Notes: generated from the letters alone by a model not told the origin. A stretch of 64,000 bases of DNA from Oceanobacillus piezotolerans (GCF_003665065.1 NZ_RCHR01000002.1:496001-560000), one strand, 5' to 3'. Positions 1 through 8,790 are shown, numbered from the stretch's first letter. Numbers and translations: made by a program.

Positions 1-1363
1 CGTTTTCAATATAGGCAACCGGGATATTCTCACCACCTCGAATAATAATATCTTTATCCCGACCAGAAATACGGATATATCCATCCTCATCCATAACCGC
101 TCTATCCCCTGTAATAAACCAACCATCATGATGTTCAGCTTCTGTTATATCCATTCGTTTTAGATAACCAACAAATTGTGCCGGTCCTTTACTTAATAAC
201 GAACCTTCCTCATTTGGACGGCATTCCCTGAAATTATCATCTACTACCATTACTTCCATCCCCGGAAACGCAAAACCATCAGTACCTGTAAGTTTTTCTT
301 CTGAATCATTTAGAGAAGTCAATGTCACTAGACCATTCTCCGATTGCCCCCAGCCTGCTAAAATTGTAAAATTCACTTTACTCTTCGCTTCTTTTACTAA
401 TGGTCTTGGTATTGGTGCTCCGATAGTGACAAATGCTCGGAGTTTGTCGATTGGTTGGTTTTCGATTCCATCCAGTTGTACCGTATCTTGAAGAAATGGA
501 GTAGCCCCTGCAGTAAAGGTAATGTTTTCTTTTTTGATTAACTGAATAAATTCTTGAGGATTCCAAATATCCTGATATACACCTGTTCCAGCGATATGAA
601 TAGGTAATCGAACCCCATAACCAAATCCAGCTTGGTGGGCAAAGGTAGAAGCCATAAACATAACATCCTCCGATGTTAAATGTAGACGGTCAATCCAATA
701 ATTTGTAGAAACACAAAGCGTATTATGTGTATGCATGACCCCTTTTGGATCTCCTGTTGTACCTGAGGTAAAGATAATTTCTGTGACCTCATTTGGATCA
801 TGTGTAATGTTATCCAGTTCTGCGATGTCCCTTATTTTCTCCCATGGTTCATCGAACAAAACAGATAGCGATTCCATCTCTTCTGGAACGTTTTCTCCTA
901 TTACAAATACTTTCTCCATCGCTGGCCAGCCATTAATTAATCGATTCACCATTTCAGGATAATTAAAATTACGGAAGGTATCTGGAATAACAAGCATTTT
1001 TGCTTCTGTCATGCTCAACATATAATTAATCTCACGGTCGCGAAAGATTGGTACAAGCGGATTGGTGATGGCCCCAATTCGCGTTGCTGCTAAATGCAAA
1101 ATAATAAATTCATTCCAGTTTGGTAATTGTAAAGAAATAACATCCTCTTTTTCTAAGCCAAATTCTTTTAAACCGATTGCCACTCTGTCCACTATCTTCC
1201 CAAGCTCTCGGTAAGTATACCTGCTTTTCACATCCACAATTGCTGTATTATCAGGATACTTTTCGATTGCTTCATTTAAATAATCCAAAATCGTCTTATT
1301 TGGCCAAAGCGATTGATACTTTTCAATATAAGTATCTGTTAACAGAGTTTCGAACTTCCCCAT
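1..1363 (-). CDS. Acyl-CoA ligase (cyclohexanecarboxylate/aromatic acid type), C-terminus outside window
   Basis: ATP-dependent activation of a carboxylic acid to its CoA thioester. The frame is open from an ATG at 1363, after an AGGAGGG site, to the window edge (about 454 residues seen). The AMP-binding P-loop TSGTTGDPKG is near residue 200, the GWGQSE motif follows, and the ITGD...GRDKDIIIRGGENI region is near the edge, so the catalytic C-terminal lobe continues outside. It starts 14 bases after the BadI-like gene, which makes it the third gene of a sigma-54-type operon. Family plus neighbours suggest AliA-like cyclohexanecarboxylate or related acid activation. The substrate is inferred; a generic medium-chain acyl-CoA synthetase is the alternative. 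Confidence 0.85.
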   Translation of the reverse strand, partial: MGKFETLLTDTYIEKYQSLWPNKTILDYLNEAIEKYPDNTAIVDVKSRYTYRELGKIVDRVAIGLKEFGLEKEDVISLQLPNWNEFIILHLAATRIGAITNPLVPIFRDREINYMLSMTEAKMLVIPDTFRNFNYPEMVNRLINGWPAMEKVFVIGENVPEEMESLSVLFDEPWEKIRDIAELDNITHDPNEVTEIIFTSGTTGDPKGVMHTHNTLCVSTNYWIDRLHLTSEDVMFMASTFAHQAGFGYGVRLPIHIAGTGVYQDIWNPQEFIQLIKKENITFTAGATPFLQDTVQLDGIENQPIDKLRAFVTIGAPIPRPLVKEAKSKVNFTILAGWGQSENGLVTLTSLNDSEEKLTGTDGFAFPGMEVMVVDDNFRECRPNEEGSLLSKGPAQFVGYLKRMDITEAEHHDGWFITGDRAVMDEDGYIRISGRDKDIIIRGGENIPVAYIEN

Positions 1364-1377
1364 ATTTCTCCCTCCTA

Positions 1378-2178
1378 TCACTTTCTAAATTGCTGAAAGT
1401 CAACAGCACGTTTTTCTAAAAAGGCATTCTTTCCTTCATTTGATTCCTCCGTGTTGTAGAACATAGCAAGGCTGGCCATAGATAGTTGGGAAATACCTTG
1501 AATGCTTGCAGAGTCTGCATTAAAGGAATACTTCAACATCTTAATGGCAGTTGGACTCTTTTCTAATATTTTCTTTGCCCAAGCATCCGCTTCGGCTTGC
1601 AGTTGATTCGCAGGTACTATTTTGTTAACTAAGCCCATTTCCTTGCATTCCTCAGCTGTATATTGCTCACATAGGTACCAAATCTCTCTTGCCTTCTTCT
1701 CCCCAACAATTCTTGCTAAATAGGCTGAACCATAGCCGGCATCATAGCTGCCAACCTTTGGACCACTTTGCCCAAATTTAGCAGAATCTGCTGCAATCGT
1801 TAAATCACAAACCACATGTAAAACATGCCCGCCACCTATTGCATAGCCATTTACTGCTGCGATGACTGGCTTTGGTATATTGCGAATCGTTTGATGAAGG
1901 TTCTCTACCTCCAGCCCGATTCCCCCACCGAGCCCACCGGAGTAGTCATAGCCGCCTTCTGAACCCTTTTCCTTTTGATCGCCACCTACGCAAAAAGCTT
2001 TCTCTCCAGCACCAGTCAGAACAACAACACCAACGCGATTATCATCCCATGCATCGCGTAATGCCCAAATTAATTCATTAATCGTTTGTGCTCGAAAAGC
2101 ATTTAACCTATCTGGTCGATTAATTGTAAGTTTTGCAATACCGTCCTGTTTTTCATATAAAATATCTGTAAGTTCCAT
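1378..2178 (-). CDS. 2-ketocyclohexanecarboxyl-CoA hydrolase-like crotonase (BadI/MenB subgroup)
   Basis: A 266-residue crotonase-fold protein. Motifs are [14 protein letters not shown], the oxyanion-hole [11 protein letters not shown], and [12 protein letters not shown] followed by [10 protein letters not shown]. These define the subgroup containing BadI (ring opening of 2-ketocyclohexanecarboxyl-CoA to pimelyl-CoA) and MenB (naphthoate synthase). It starts at ATG 2178 behind AAAGGAG, 15 bases after an acyl-CoA dehydrogenase and 14 bases before a CoA ligase; no menaquinone genes are near. The context therefore favours BadI, a soluble cytosolic ring-cleaving step of alicyclic acid degradation. 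MenB-like activity cannot be excluded from sequence alone. Confidence 0.8.
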   Translation of the reverse strand: MELTDILYEKQDGIAKLTINRPDRLNAFRAQTINELIWALRDAWDDNRVGVVVLTGAGEKAFCVGGDQKEKGSEGGYDYSGGLGGGIGLEVENLHQTIRNIPKPVIAAVNGYAIGGGHVLHVVCDLTIAADSAKFGQSGPKVGSYDAGYGSAYLARIVGEKKAREIWYLCEQYTAEECKEMGLVNKIVPANQLQAEADAWAKKILEKSPTAIKMLKYSFNADSASIQGISQLSMASLAMFYNTEESNEGKNAFLEKRAVDFQQFRK

Positions 2179-2193
2179 CTTATTTCCACTCCT

Positions 2194-3369
2194 TTATTTC
2201 GTAACAGCTGGTCTCTCATAGGACCTGAATTCTTTCCCAATAATGTCATTTGCAATGACCATTTGATTTGCTTGTGCCGTTCCATCCCCAATTTCCAATC
2301 CAATTACATCACGCAATCGCTGTTCCAACGCCATTTCTTTTGTGTAGGCATAATGCCCATTTAGTAGTAAACACTCATGAATTGCTTCTTGGCTGCACTT
2401 GGGTCCAAGCCACTTAACAGATGCGGATTCTTTGGAATGCTTTAAACCTTGGTCACGTAGCCATAACCCGCGGTACGCCTGCCATTTAATCATCTCAAGC
2501 TGGGTATAATGTGTCACAATTGGAAAGGAGACTGCTTGATATTTCGCAAGCGGCTTGCCAAAGGATTGTCGCACCTTAACATGCTCAATTGTTTCATCTA
2601 AGCTCTGGAATGCGGCACCAACACATTGAAGTCCAATTAGCAAGCGACTAAGGTCAAATCCATTCATAACTTGAGAAAACCCTTTATTTTCTAGCCCTAT
2701 CAAATATTTCTCAGGTAGCTCTACATCATTTAGATAAATCGATCCGCGTCCGATTGGAATATTCCCCATGTCTTCATAACCTTTGCACTCTACCCCTGGC
2801 AGCTCTGCTGGACAAATAAATGCACTAATCCCTCGATTTCCTAATTCTGGATTGGTTTTTGCAAATATAATGAAAGCGTCACCAATCGTTGCCACACTAA
2901 TCCCTGATTTTTCACCATTTACTACATAAACACCGTTTTTATACACGGCAGTTGTTTGAATACCTGCTGCATCTGTTCCTGCTGCCGGTTCCGTCAATGC
3001 GATTCCAACAATCTTTTCCCCACTTGAGATTTGTGGAAGCCATTCTTGTTTTAATTCCTCGCTTGCATGGTTGTTGATAATCTCTCCTATTAAAGAGTTC
3101 AGCATCACAGCATAGGTTAAGTTAAAATCTCCTCTCCCTATTTCTTCTGCGGCTATTCCAGTCATTACGCAATCCGCTTCACTTCCTCCATATTCTACCG
3201 GAATCCGAAGCCCATTAACTCCTAAGTCCCCCAACTTTTTCCAAAGGTGCTTAGGCATCGTCCCTTCCCGATCCCATTTTGTATAATTAGGAAGTAATTC
3301 TTCCTTTGCAAATTCCCTCAGCATATTTCTAAAATACTCTTGCTCTTCCGTAAATGAAAAATCTAACAC
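2194..3369 (-). CDS. Acyl-CoA dehydrogenase, possibly cyclohexanecarboxyl-CoA dehydrogenase
   Basis: FAD-dependent acyl-CoA dehydrogenase of 391 residues, which oxidises an acyl-CoA to the 2-enoyl-CoA and passes electrons to ETF. The N-terminal helical domain begins FSFTEEQEYFRNMLREFAKEE. The flavin-binding IALTEPAAGTDAAG is mid-protein, and the C-terminal helical bundle ends IGDGTAQANQMVIA. It starts at a GTG (3369) just after AAAGGAGGG, about 20 bases downstream of a predicted sigma-54 start point. It is the first gene of the operon with the BadI-like and CoA-ligase genes, so an AliB/BadJ role is inferred. The usual Glu of the YEGT-type motif is Asp here. Confidence 0.85.
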   Translation of the reverse strand: MLDFSFTEEQEYFRNMLREFAKEELLPNYTKWDREGTMPKHLWKKLGDLGVNGLRIPVEYGGSEADCVMTGIAAEEIGRGDFNLTYAVMLNSLIGEIINNHASEELKQEWLPQISSGEKIVGIALTEPAAGTDAAGIQTTAVYKNGVYVVNGEKSGISVATIGDAFIIFAKTNPELGNRGISAFICPAELPGVECKGYEDMGNIPIGRGSIYLNDVELPEKYLIGLENKGFSQVMNGFDLSRLLIGLQCVGAAFQSLDETIEHVKVRQSFGKPLAKYQAVSFPIVTHYTQLEMIKWQAYRGLWLRDQGLKHSKESASVKWLGPKCSQEAIHECLLLNGHYAYTKEMALEQRLRDVIGLEIGDGTAQANQMVIANDIIGKEFRSYERPAVTK

Positions 3370-3396
3370 GACATTCCCTCCTTTTACTATTTAATA

Positions 3397-3412
3397 AGCA
3401 AAAATTATGCCA
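3397..3412 (-). promoter_or_regulatory. Sigma-54 (-24/-12) promoter of the acyl-CoA dehydrogenase operon
   Basis: On the minus strand the site reads TGGCATAATTTTTGCT. GG and GC are exactly 12 bases apart, and it matches TGGCAC-N5-TTGC with one change. The -12 GC is about 30 bases before the GTG start, with a ribosome binding site between them. A sigma-54 activator is encoded directly upstream. Confidence 0.8.
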
Positions 3413-3455
3413 GATTTTATCTCCCATCACATACCCATTTTCCCAATCTCATATT

Positions 3456-3500
3456 TGCGAATATACTATTTATTCGCAGCCCTACGAAACAAATTTGCGA
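3456..3500 (-). promoter_or_regulatory. Inverted repeat, candidate activator (UAS) site for the sigma-54 promoter
   Basis: TGCGAATA (3456-3463) and TATTCGCA (3471-3478) form a perfect 8-base inverted repeat with a 7-base spacer. A further half-site, TTTGCGA, lies at 3494-3500. The centre is about 70-80 bases upstream of the predicted start point, the usual place for an enhancer-binding-protein site. The binding protein is inferred to be the adjacent PAS-AAA-Fis activator. Confidence 0.5.
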
Positions 3501-3513
3501 GAATACATTGAAA

Positions 3514-3557
3514 TCAAAATAAAAATAAGCCCCGATCATTTTCTTCCGTGGCTTATT
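3514..3557 (-). terminator. Rho-independent terminator after the sigma-54 activator gene
   Basis: AATAAGCC (3524-3531) pairs with GGCTTATT (3550-3557). On the minus strand the stem is followed by TTTTTATTTTG. It lies 13 bases beyond the activator stop codon and before the next operon's control region. Confidence 0.75.
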
Positions 3558-3570
3558 CGAAGTTTCTCTA

Positions 3571-4911
3571 TTATTTTATTTTCAAGTTATACTTAGCAAT
3601 CTTACGGTATAAACTGGCAACATGAATCTTTAACTTTTGAGCAGCAAGCATTTTATCTCCGTTTGTTTGTTCTAGCGCTTCTTTTATCGCTTGCATTTCG
3701 GCTTGTTGTACAATATCCTCCAAGCTTACTAGAGTGGTATTATTGTTCGATGCTATACGACTCGACGCGTGGTTACTGCTTGTTTGTATATAGAGTAAAT
3801 CCAACGAGAGCGTATCCTTTTCCACTATGTTCATTCCTCGCTCAATGCATGCTTTTAATTCCCTAACATTCCCTGGCCACTCATAAGAAAGAAGCCATTC
3901 CTCCATTGTGGAATCAATATAGGATACTTCCTTATCAAAGTGCCGATTGTAATAGTCAATGAAAAAATGGGTTAAGGGCAAAATATCTTCTTTCCTCACT
4001 CTTAATGGAGGGATTTGTAGCTCAAATACATATAAACGATAATATAAATCCTGGCGAAACTCTCCTTTGTCGACCATTTTTTTTAAATCCCTGTTTGTTG
4101 CAGCAATAATACGGATATCAACTTGCTTCCTAGTCGTACCTCCCAATCTTTCTACTTCTCTTTCCTGTAAAACACGAAGCAATTTTCCTTGTGCTTGATA
4201 AGATAGTTCTGAAATTTCGTCCAAGAATAAAGTTCCGTTTTGAGCCAGTTCAATTTTTCCTGGTTTTCCCTCCTTTTTAGCCCCACTGAATGCTCCAGGT
4301 TCATAACCAAAAAGCTCTGACTCGAATAGCTCGTCAGGGATAGCGACACAATTCACAGCAATGAAGGAATGTGATTTTCTTGAGCTTAATCCATGAATTG
4401 CCTGTGCAAATAATTCCTTTCCAGTACCACTTTCACCAGTTAATAGTATCGTAGAATTTCCCGTTGCAATTTTGGAAGCCAATTCCTTCACACGCTGCAT
4501 CGCTGGACTATTTCCAATAATATCCTCAAAATGATATCGCTGATGTTCAACCGTTTTTTTCTTGTATTTTTTCATTTCCATTGAATTGATAAAGGAGACC
4601 AACTCAGAATGAGAAACATCGTCCCCTGTGATCATAATTTGAATTATATTTTTATCCTCTTGGTGAAAAATCTTTATTAGACATGGCACGCTATTGATTA
4701 GCGTGAAAAAGACACCTTTTTTATTTGTCCGCTTATCAAATTTCATAACCGTTTTGAGTTGACGTCCTATCATTTCTTCTCCTGAAAGATTAAAGCGTTT
4801 GCAGAAAACGGGACTCACATATGTTATTTCGTTATTCAAGTTGGTCTCTAGATTCCCATATGTATCTAATTTATAACTTTTTTCGGTTATCATTTTGGCA
4901 TCACCTATCAT
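3571..4911 (-). CDS. Sigma-54-dependent transcriptional activator (PAS-AAA-Fis)
   Basis: Bacterial enhancer-binding protein of 446 residues. A PAS-like sensor occupies roughly residues 10-70 and there is no phosphoreceiver domain. The AAA+ core has Walker A GESGTGKE, the sigma-54 contact loop GAFSGA (Ser in place of the commoner Thr), Walker B GTLFLDE and an arginine-rich second region of homology. The C-terminus is a Fis-type helix-turn-helix (AAQKLKIHVASLYRKI). Its ATG overlaps the stop of the MaoC-like gene (ATGA); a second ATG at 4893 has the better AGGTGA site. It probably activates the downstream acyl-CoA dehydrogenase operon in response to an aromatic or alicyclic ligand or CoA ester. 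Confidence 0.9.
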   Translation of the reverse strand: MIGDAKMITEKSYKLDTYGNLETNLNNEITYVSPVFCKRFNLSGEEMIGRQLKTVMKFDKRTNKKGVFFTLINSVPCLIKIFHQEDKNIIQIMITGDDVSHSELVSFINSMEMKKYKKKTVEHQRYHFEDIIGNSPAMQRVKELASKIATGNSTILLTGESGTGKELFAQAIHGLSSRKSHSFIAVNCVAIPDELFESELFGYEPGAFSGAKKEGKPGKIELAQNGTLFLDEISELSYQAQGKLLRVLQEREVERLGGTTRKQVDIRIIAATNRDLKKMVDKGEFRQDLYYRLYVFELQIPPLRVRKEDILPLTHFFIDYYNRHFDKEVSYIDSTMEEWLLSYEWPGNVRELKACIERGMNIVEKDTLSLDLLYIQTSSNHASSRIASNNNTTLVSLEDIVQQAEMQAIKEALEQTNGDKMLAAQKLKIHVASLYRKIAKYNLKIK

Positions 4912-5327
4912 AACGAATTATCTAAAACATATATCACAACTTGTCCTTTTATTACCTCTTTCCCATCTACGTCATAACAAGTAACTTTTTGGGTTAACCA
5001 ATTTCTCTCCTTATTGATATCAATAATAACTAGCTCAGCTGTAATAACTTCTCCAACATGAACTGGTGAATAAAATACTAAATCTTTTTGTAATAGAACA
5101 CAAGGAATCCCGGGTAGCTTGGAGCTGATCACTTGTGTAATTAAACCTTCTGTAAGCAAAGCGGGCACAATTGGTTTAGGGTAATGCTTTTTCCAAGCTT
5201 GCTCATCCTTATCATAAACGGGGCTATAGTCTCTCGTTAATTCCTTACTGACCCTGACATCCTCTTCCGTAAATTCGCGCTCTAAACGAGCTGTTTGTCC
5301 TATAGAGATATCGTTTATACTTGGCAT
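4908..5327 (-). CDS. MaoC/hotdog-fold protein with an altered hydratase motif
   Basis: A 139-residue single hotdog-domain protein of the MaoC-like dehydratase type. The segment TRDYSPVYDKDEQAWKKHYP aligns with the hydratase-2 motif D-x-N-P-x-H-x-D, but Asn is Ser and the catalytic His is Tyr. The rest of the fold (PIVPALLTEGLI, then FYSPVHVGEVI) is intact. It is translationally coupled (ATGA) to the sigma-54 activator, and a TATAAT-like box lies about 40 bases upstream. It could be an enoyl-CoA hydratase variant or thioesterase for the neighbouring pathway, or a CoA-ester-binding partner of the regulator. The function is not settled by sequence. Confidence 0.7.
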   Translation of the reverse strand: MPSINDISIGQTARLEREFTEEDVRVSKELTRDYSPVYDKDEQAWKKHYPKPIVPALLTEGLITQVISSKLPGIPCVLLQKDLVFYSPVHVGEVITAELVIIDINKERNWLTQKVTCYDVDGKEVIKGQVVIYVLDNSL

Positions 5328-5401
5328 ATATCATCCCACACTATTTTAAATTTTCTTAGATTTATTATACGGCACTTTACCTTTAAAATAAAGACTAAGG
5401 A

Positions 5402-5437
5402 AAAAAGCAACTCCAACCCAGGTTAAAATTGCTTTTT
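5402..5437. terminator. AAAAAGCAA/TTGCTTTTT hairpin
   Basis: A 9-base perfect inverted repeat, AAAAAGCAA...TTGCTTTTT, with an 18-base loop. It is terminator-like in both directions. It lies between the MaoC-like gene and the LysR remnant, with no intact gene obviously ending here, so it may be left over from a lost gene. Confidence 0.45.
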
Positions 5438-5501
5438 ACTTAAACTTATCCTACATGCTCTTATCCCAACACCTTCCTAACAATACTCTTCATCCAGCCT
5501 C

Positions 5502-6068
5502 TTAAGAGGAGTATCCTTTACACCTGAAGGGGAACAGCTCGCTCAGCATGCGAAAAAGATGATTCAGCAACAGCACATGATTGAAGAGAAAATGAATAAC
5601 ATGAAAGACCAAGTAACAGGGACATTTAAAGTTGGATTATCCAATTTTTTCGCTTTAAATAAAGTGCCTAAACTACTGCGCCTATTTAAGAAAAAATATC
5701 CAAACGTTGAATTTGAACTTGTTACGGGAAGACATGCATCGATTGTTATTAAATCACGATGTTCACCTCAGTTTTGTTAAAGGGGATTATCCTTGGAAAG
5801 GTGAAAAGGAATTGCTTTACGAAGAGGAAATATGCGTTACGCTCCTTGGGAGTTTAAACTAGACAACCTCCCTTTTTTGCCACGGATTGATTACCATACA
5901 GATGATTTAATGCGTAACCTTGTTGATAATTGGTGGTAACATCATTTTTATAAGAGTCCTAATATAAAGATTCACGTTAATCAAGTAGAAACATGCAAAG
6001 AAATGGTCGTTAATGGTGTTAAAGCGTTTATTTCATTTATTCGTTCAGTAGATGTGAAGGAGATTTAA
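5502..6068 (+). pseudogene. LysR-type regulator remnant
   Basis: Translation in three frames gives pieces of one LysR protein. First comes the linker-helix end RRGVSFTPEGEQLAQHA and the start of the effector domain up to VTGRHASIV. A frameshift near 5745 leads to HDVHLSFVKGDYPWKGEKEL. Later pieces are DYHTDDLMRNLVDNWW and VNGVKAFISFIRSVDVKEI. The DNA-binding N-terminus (about 60 residues) is missing and internal stops are present, so the gene is dead. It may once have controlled a neighbouring catabolic operon; the target is unknown. Confidence 0.75.
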
Positions 6069-6151
6069 AATGAGGGAAGTTATTGGTTTACTTTTAGTAG
6101 GGAGAGTGATTTTAGTTCTTTCCATTAGAAGGTAAAAGAAATCGATGCAAA

Positions 6152-6182
6152 AAAGCAACCTCAACAAAATTGAAGTTGCTTT
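6152..6182. terminator. Terminator hairpin after the gentisate operon
   Basis: AAGCAACCTCAA (6153-6164) pairs with TTGAAGTTGCTT (6170-6181) over 12 bases with one wobble. On the minus strand it is followed by a T run. It is about 200 bases beyond the monooxygenase stop and could also have ended the LysR remnant. Confidence 0.65.
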
Positions 6183-6379
6183 CCAAATTATACTTATCAC
6201 CAACAATTCCCTACAGAAGGTACCTACAACACCATTAGAATTAAAAGATCCAATCAACCAATTCTGAAGTAATTATTCTTATGGAAATTGTTTAAAGAAA
6301 TTATTAAACTCATTCTACAATTGTTATGAATATAGAAACATCCTCGTTTCAATCATTTATTGTCTTTACTTTCCCCTTT

Positions 6380-7588
6380 TTAATTCCTTACTTCTACTGG
6401 AGAAACCTTGTTATATCCATGGTATTGATCGATAAATGAAAAGTCCTGTTCCGTACGTTTACTTAAAATAGTATCTCTTAACAATGTCGTTATTGGTTCT
6501 GTACTATGAATAATCTCGCCCCAATTTCTCGCGCTTGTTTGAACATAAGCTGTACGTGGCTGGCGTTCCTGCTGATATGCTTCGAATGCCTCACTGTAAT
6601 TCTCGTGCTTTTTAACCATGTCTGCGAGATAACCAGCATCTTCTAATGCTTGGCATGCCCCTTGTGCTAAATATTGAAGCATTGGGTGAGCTGCATCTCC
6701 CATTAGGGTGATGTTTCCTTTTGTCCAGTTTTCAATTGGATTGCGGTCGTACATTGGCCATCTCTTCTGTCTTGAAATATAGGAGATCGCTGTTTGTACC
6801 TTATCACATGTATCTTTAAATACTTCATCCATTTCCTCTGGAGTTCCCCAATCAAAAGTATGCTCAATTTCTTTACGATACTGATAGCTTTTAAAGACAA
6901 CTACTTGATTGTAAAGTTCTCCGCGTCGTACAGGATATTGAACCACGTGCATGTTTGGACCAATCCACATAATGACATCATCCAAGTTAGCAACATTCGT
7001 TATTTCCTCCATTGGAATCGCTCCACGGTATGCAACATATTCTGAGCACACCGGTTGATCATCGCTAAAAATCTTCCTCGTTTTTGACCACAGACCATCA
7101 GCTCCAATAACTGCTTCTCCAACATGTGCTTCTCCATTTGCATTATATACTTCTACTTTTTCTCCAGCTTCTTCTATCGTAGTGATTTGCTGGTTGTTAA
7201 CTAATTCTATATTCGGATGGTCTACACAAGCATCAATTAATGATTGCTGTAAATCTGAACGGTGTAATACTACATAAGGTGCGCCGTACCTTTCCTGGTA
7301 AACGCTTCCAATGTCTAGTGCTGATAATTCCTCTCCTGTAAACGCATCCATTAATACTAAGCGCTTTGGAAAAACAGCCACTTCACTAATTTTATCCATG
7401 ACCCCTAATCGTCGTAATACATTTGTTGCATTAGCTGCAAGCTGAATTCCTGCACCAATCTCCCCAAATTCCGGTGCTTGCTCCAGCACTTTTACATTTT
7501 TTCCTGATTGCGCTAAACCAAGAGCTGTTGCCAAGCCACCAATTCCTCCACCAACAACAATGATCGGATTTTCTTTACTGTTTGTCAC
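6380..7588 (-). CDS. 3-hydroxybenzoate 6-monooxygenase (FAD/NADH aromatic hydroxylase)
   Basis: Single-component flavoprotein hydroxylase converting 3-hydroxybenzoate to gentisate. The protein has 402 residues from a GTG at 7588, chosen because AAGGGAGG lies 6-7 bases upstream; an in-frame start at 7624 lacks this. Motifs are the dinucleotide fold GGGIGGLATALGLAQSG, the DG region AVIGADGLWSKTR, and the second FAD motif LMGDAAHPMLQYLAQGACQALEDA. It is the last gene of the leftward gentisate operon. Salicylate 1- or 5-hydroxylase relatives are the alternative, but the adjacent gentisate dioxygenase supports a gentisate product. Confidence 0.88.
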   Translation of the reverse strand: MTNSKENPIIVVGGGIGGLATALGLAQSGKNVKVLEQAPEFGEIGAGIQLAANATNVLRRLGVMDKISEVAVFPKRLVLMDAFTGEELSALDIGSVYQERYGAPYVVLHRSDLQQSLIDACVDHPNIELVNNQQITTIEEAGEKVEVYNANGEAHVGEAVIGADGLWSKTRKIFSDDQPVCSEYVAYRGAIPMEEITNVANLDDVIMWIGPNMHVVQYPVRRGELYNQVVVFKSYQYRKEIEHTFDWGTPEEMDEVFKDTCDKVQTAISYISRQKRWPMYDRNPIENWTKGNITLMGDAAHPMLQYLAQGACQALEDAGYLADMVKKHENYSEAFEAYQQERQPRTAYVQTSARNWGEIIHSTEPITTLLRDTILSKRTEQDFSFIDQYHGYNKVSPVEVRN

Positions 7589-7657
7589 TTTTTCTTCCTC
7601 CCTTTTATTAATGAGAGGAGTCATTCGATTGGACCCCTCTCAAGACCGCCCCTTTTT

Positions 7658-8770
7658 TTATCTAAAGTCTGCCTTAAATTCCCCAGTAACTGTTTGATGC
7701 CCGTTATTTCCCTCGTATTGTTCTTCCTTTTCTAGTTCAAAACGATCCATAATTGGAATATCATTAACAGAGAAAAGATAAGAATCCTCAGCCGGAACAT
7801 GCTCATACCATGCCCAGTTAGGTACCACAAAGTAATCGCCAGCTTTCCAATCAAAGCGAACGCCGTTAATAATCGTATAACCGGACCCTTTATACGCATG
7901 ATAGATTGTTGAATGTGTATGACGAAGCGCTTTTGTATTGAAATCTTTTGGTAAAAATTGCATTCTAGTTCCCATCGTAGGGTTTGCTGATTTACCTGTT
8001 GATGGATTAATATATTCCACGGCAAATCCATGGTTAGGATCTGGATCAAACTCCATTAGTCCTTTAATCGCATCTACTGTGCGACTCCACTTATAATTCG
8101 CAAGTGGAGCAACATCAAATTTGTCGTCGCCAACTGGACGAACCATTCCACCTCTGTAGCGTTTTTCAGAGAAGTTATCTGGAACGTTTGGTTGTTGCAA
8201 TCCAGCTTCATATGGCTCAAAGAACGTACCACCGATAGAGTATATAGTCGGGATATCTAGCGCATCCATCCAGATCATTGGTTTATCACCTAAATGACCA
8301 TGTCCGTGCCATAAGTTTTTCGGAGTAATAAGAAAATCTCCTTCTTCCATGAAGATTCTTTCTCCTTGTACAATCGTATACGCACCTTCACCCTCTGTGA
8401 TAAAGCGCAATGCGCTTTGCGTATGGCGATGTGATGGAGCTTCTTCACCAGGCAATAACAATTGAACCGCAGCATATAATGTTTGTGTTGTGGATACTTG
8501 CCCCCATGGTTTCCGATATGTTAATCCAGGATTTTGGAAGTAGATTGCACGACGTTCTCCACCACGTTCAGGTGTAAAAATTTCAGCTGCTTCCATCAAC
8601 TTTTTCTCAATTAATTCAGCAGACCAAAGATACGCCTCTGCTTGAGGCTCCGGATTTTTATTCATGACTTCTGGAATCGCTTCCCAAAGTGGTCCAAGGT
8701 TATACTGTTGAATATCTTTCGTAAAATCCTGTACATCTTGATCCTTTAAAAAATTACCTTTTTCAGCCAT
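7658..8770 (-). CDS. Gentisate 1,2-dioxygenase
   Basis: Fe(II)-dependent ring-cleaving bicupin that opens gentisate to maleylpyruvate. It has 370 residues, the usual family size. The first cupin has the metal-ligand segment HRHTQSALRFITEGEGAY, followed by GDFLITPKNLWHGHGH. The second cupin has LRHTHSTIYHAYKGSG and GDYFVVPNWAWYEH. The gene lies between the 3-hydroxybenzoate hydroxylase and the DinB-fold protein, with short gaps and all on the minus strand, so the operon order follows the pathway. Confidence 0.93.
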   Translation of the reverse strand: MAEKGNFLKDQDVQDFTKDIQQYNLGPLWEAIPEVMNKNPEPQAEAYLWSAELIEKKLMEAAEIFTPERGGERRAIYFQNPGLTYRKPWGQVSTTQTLYAAVQLLLPGEEAPSHRHTQSALRFITEGEGAYTIVQGERIFMEEGDFLITPKNLWHGHGHLGDKPMIWMDALDIPTIYSIGGTFFEPYEAGLQQPNVPDNFSEKRYRGGMVRPVGDDKFDVAPLANYKWSRTVDAIKGLMEFDPDPNHGFAVEYINPSTGKSANPTMGTRMQFLPKDFNTKALRHTHSTIYHAYKGSGYTIINGVRFDWKAGDYFVVPNWAWYEHVPAEDSYLFSVNDIPIMDRFELEKEEQYEGNNGHQTVTGEFKADFR

Positions 8771-8790
8771 CTGAATCTTCCTCTCTACTA

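Noticed and set aside
1378-2178. menB (naphthoate synthase) as the name of the crotonase
   Set aside because: Motifs fit both MenB and BadI, but there are no menaquinone genes and the operon has a CoA ligase and an acyl-CoA dehydrogenase under sigma-54 control.
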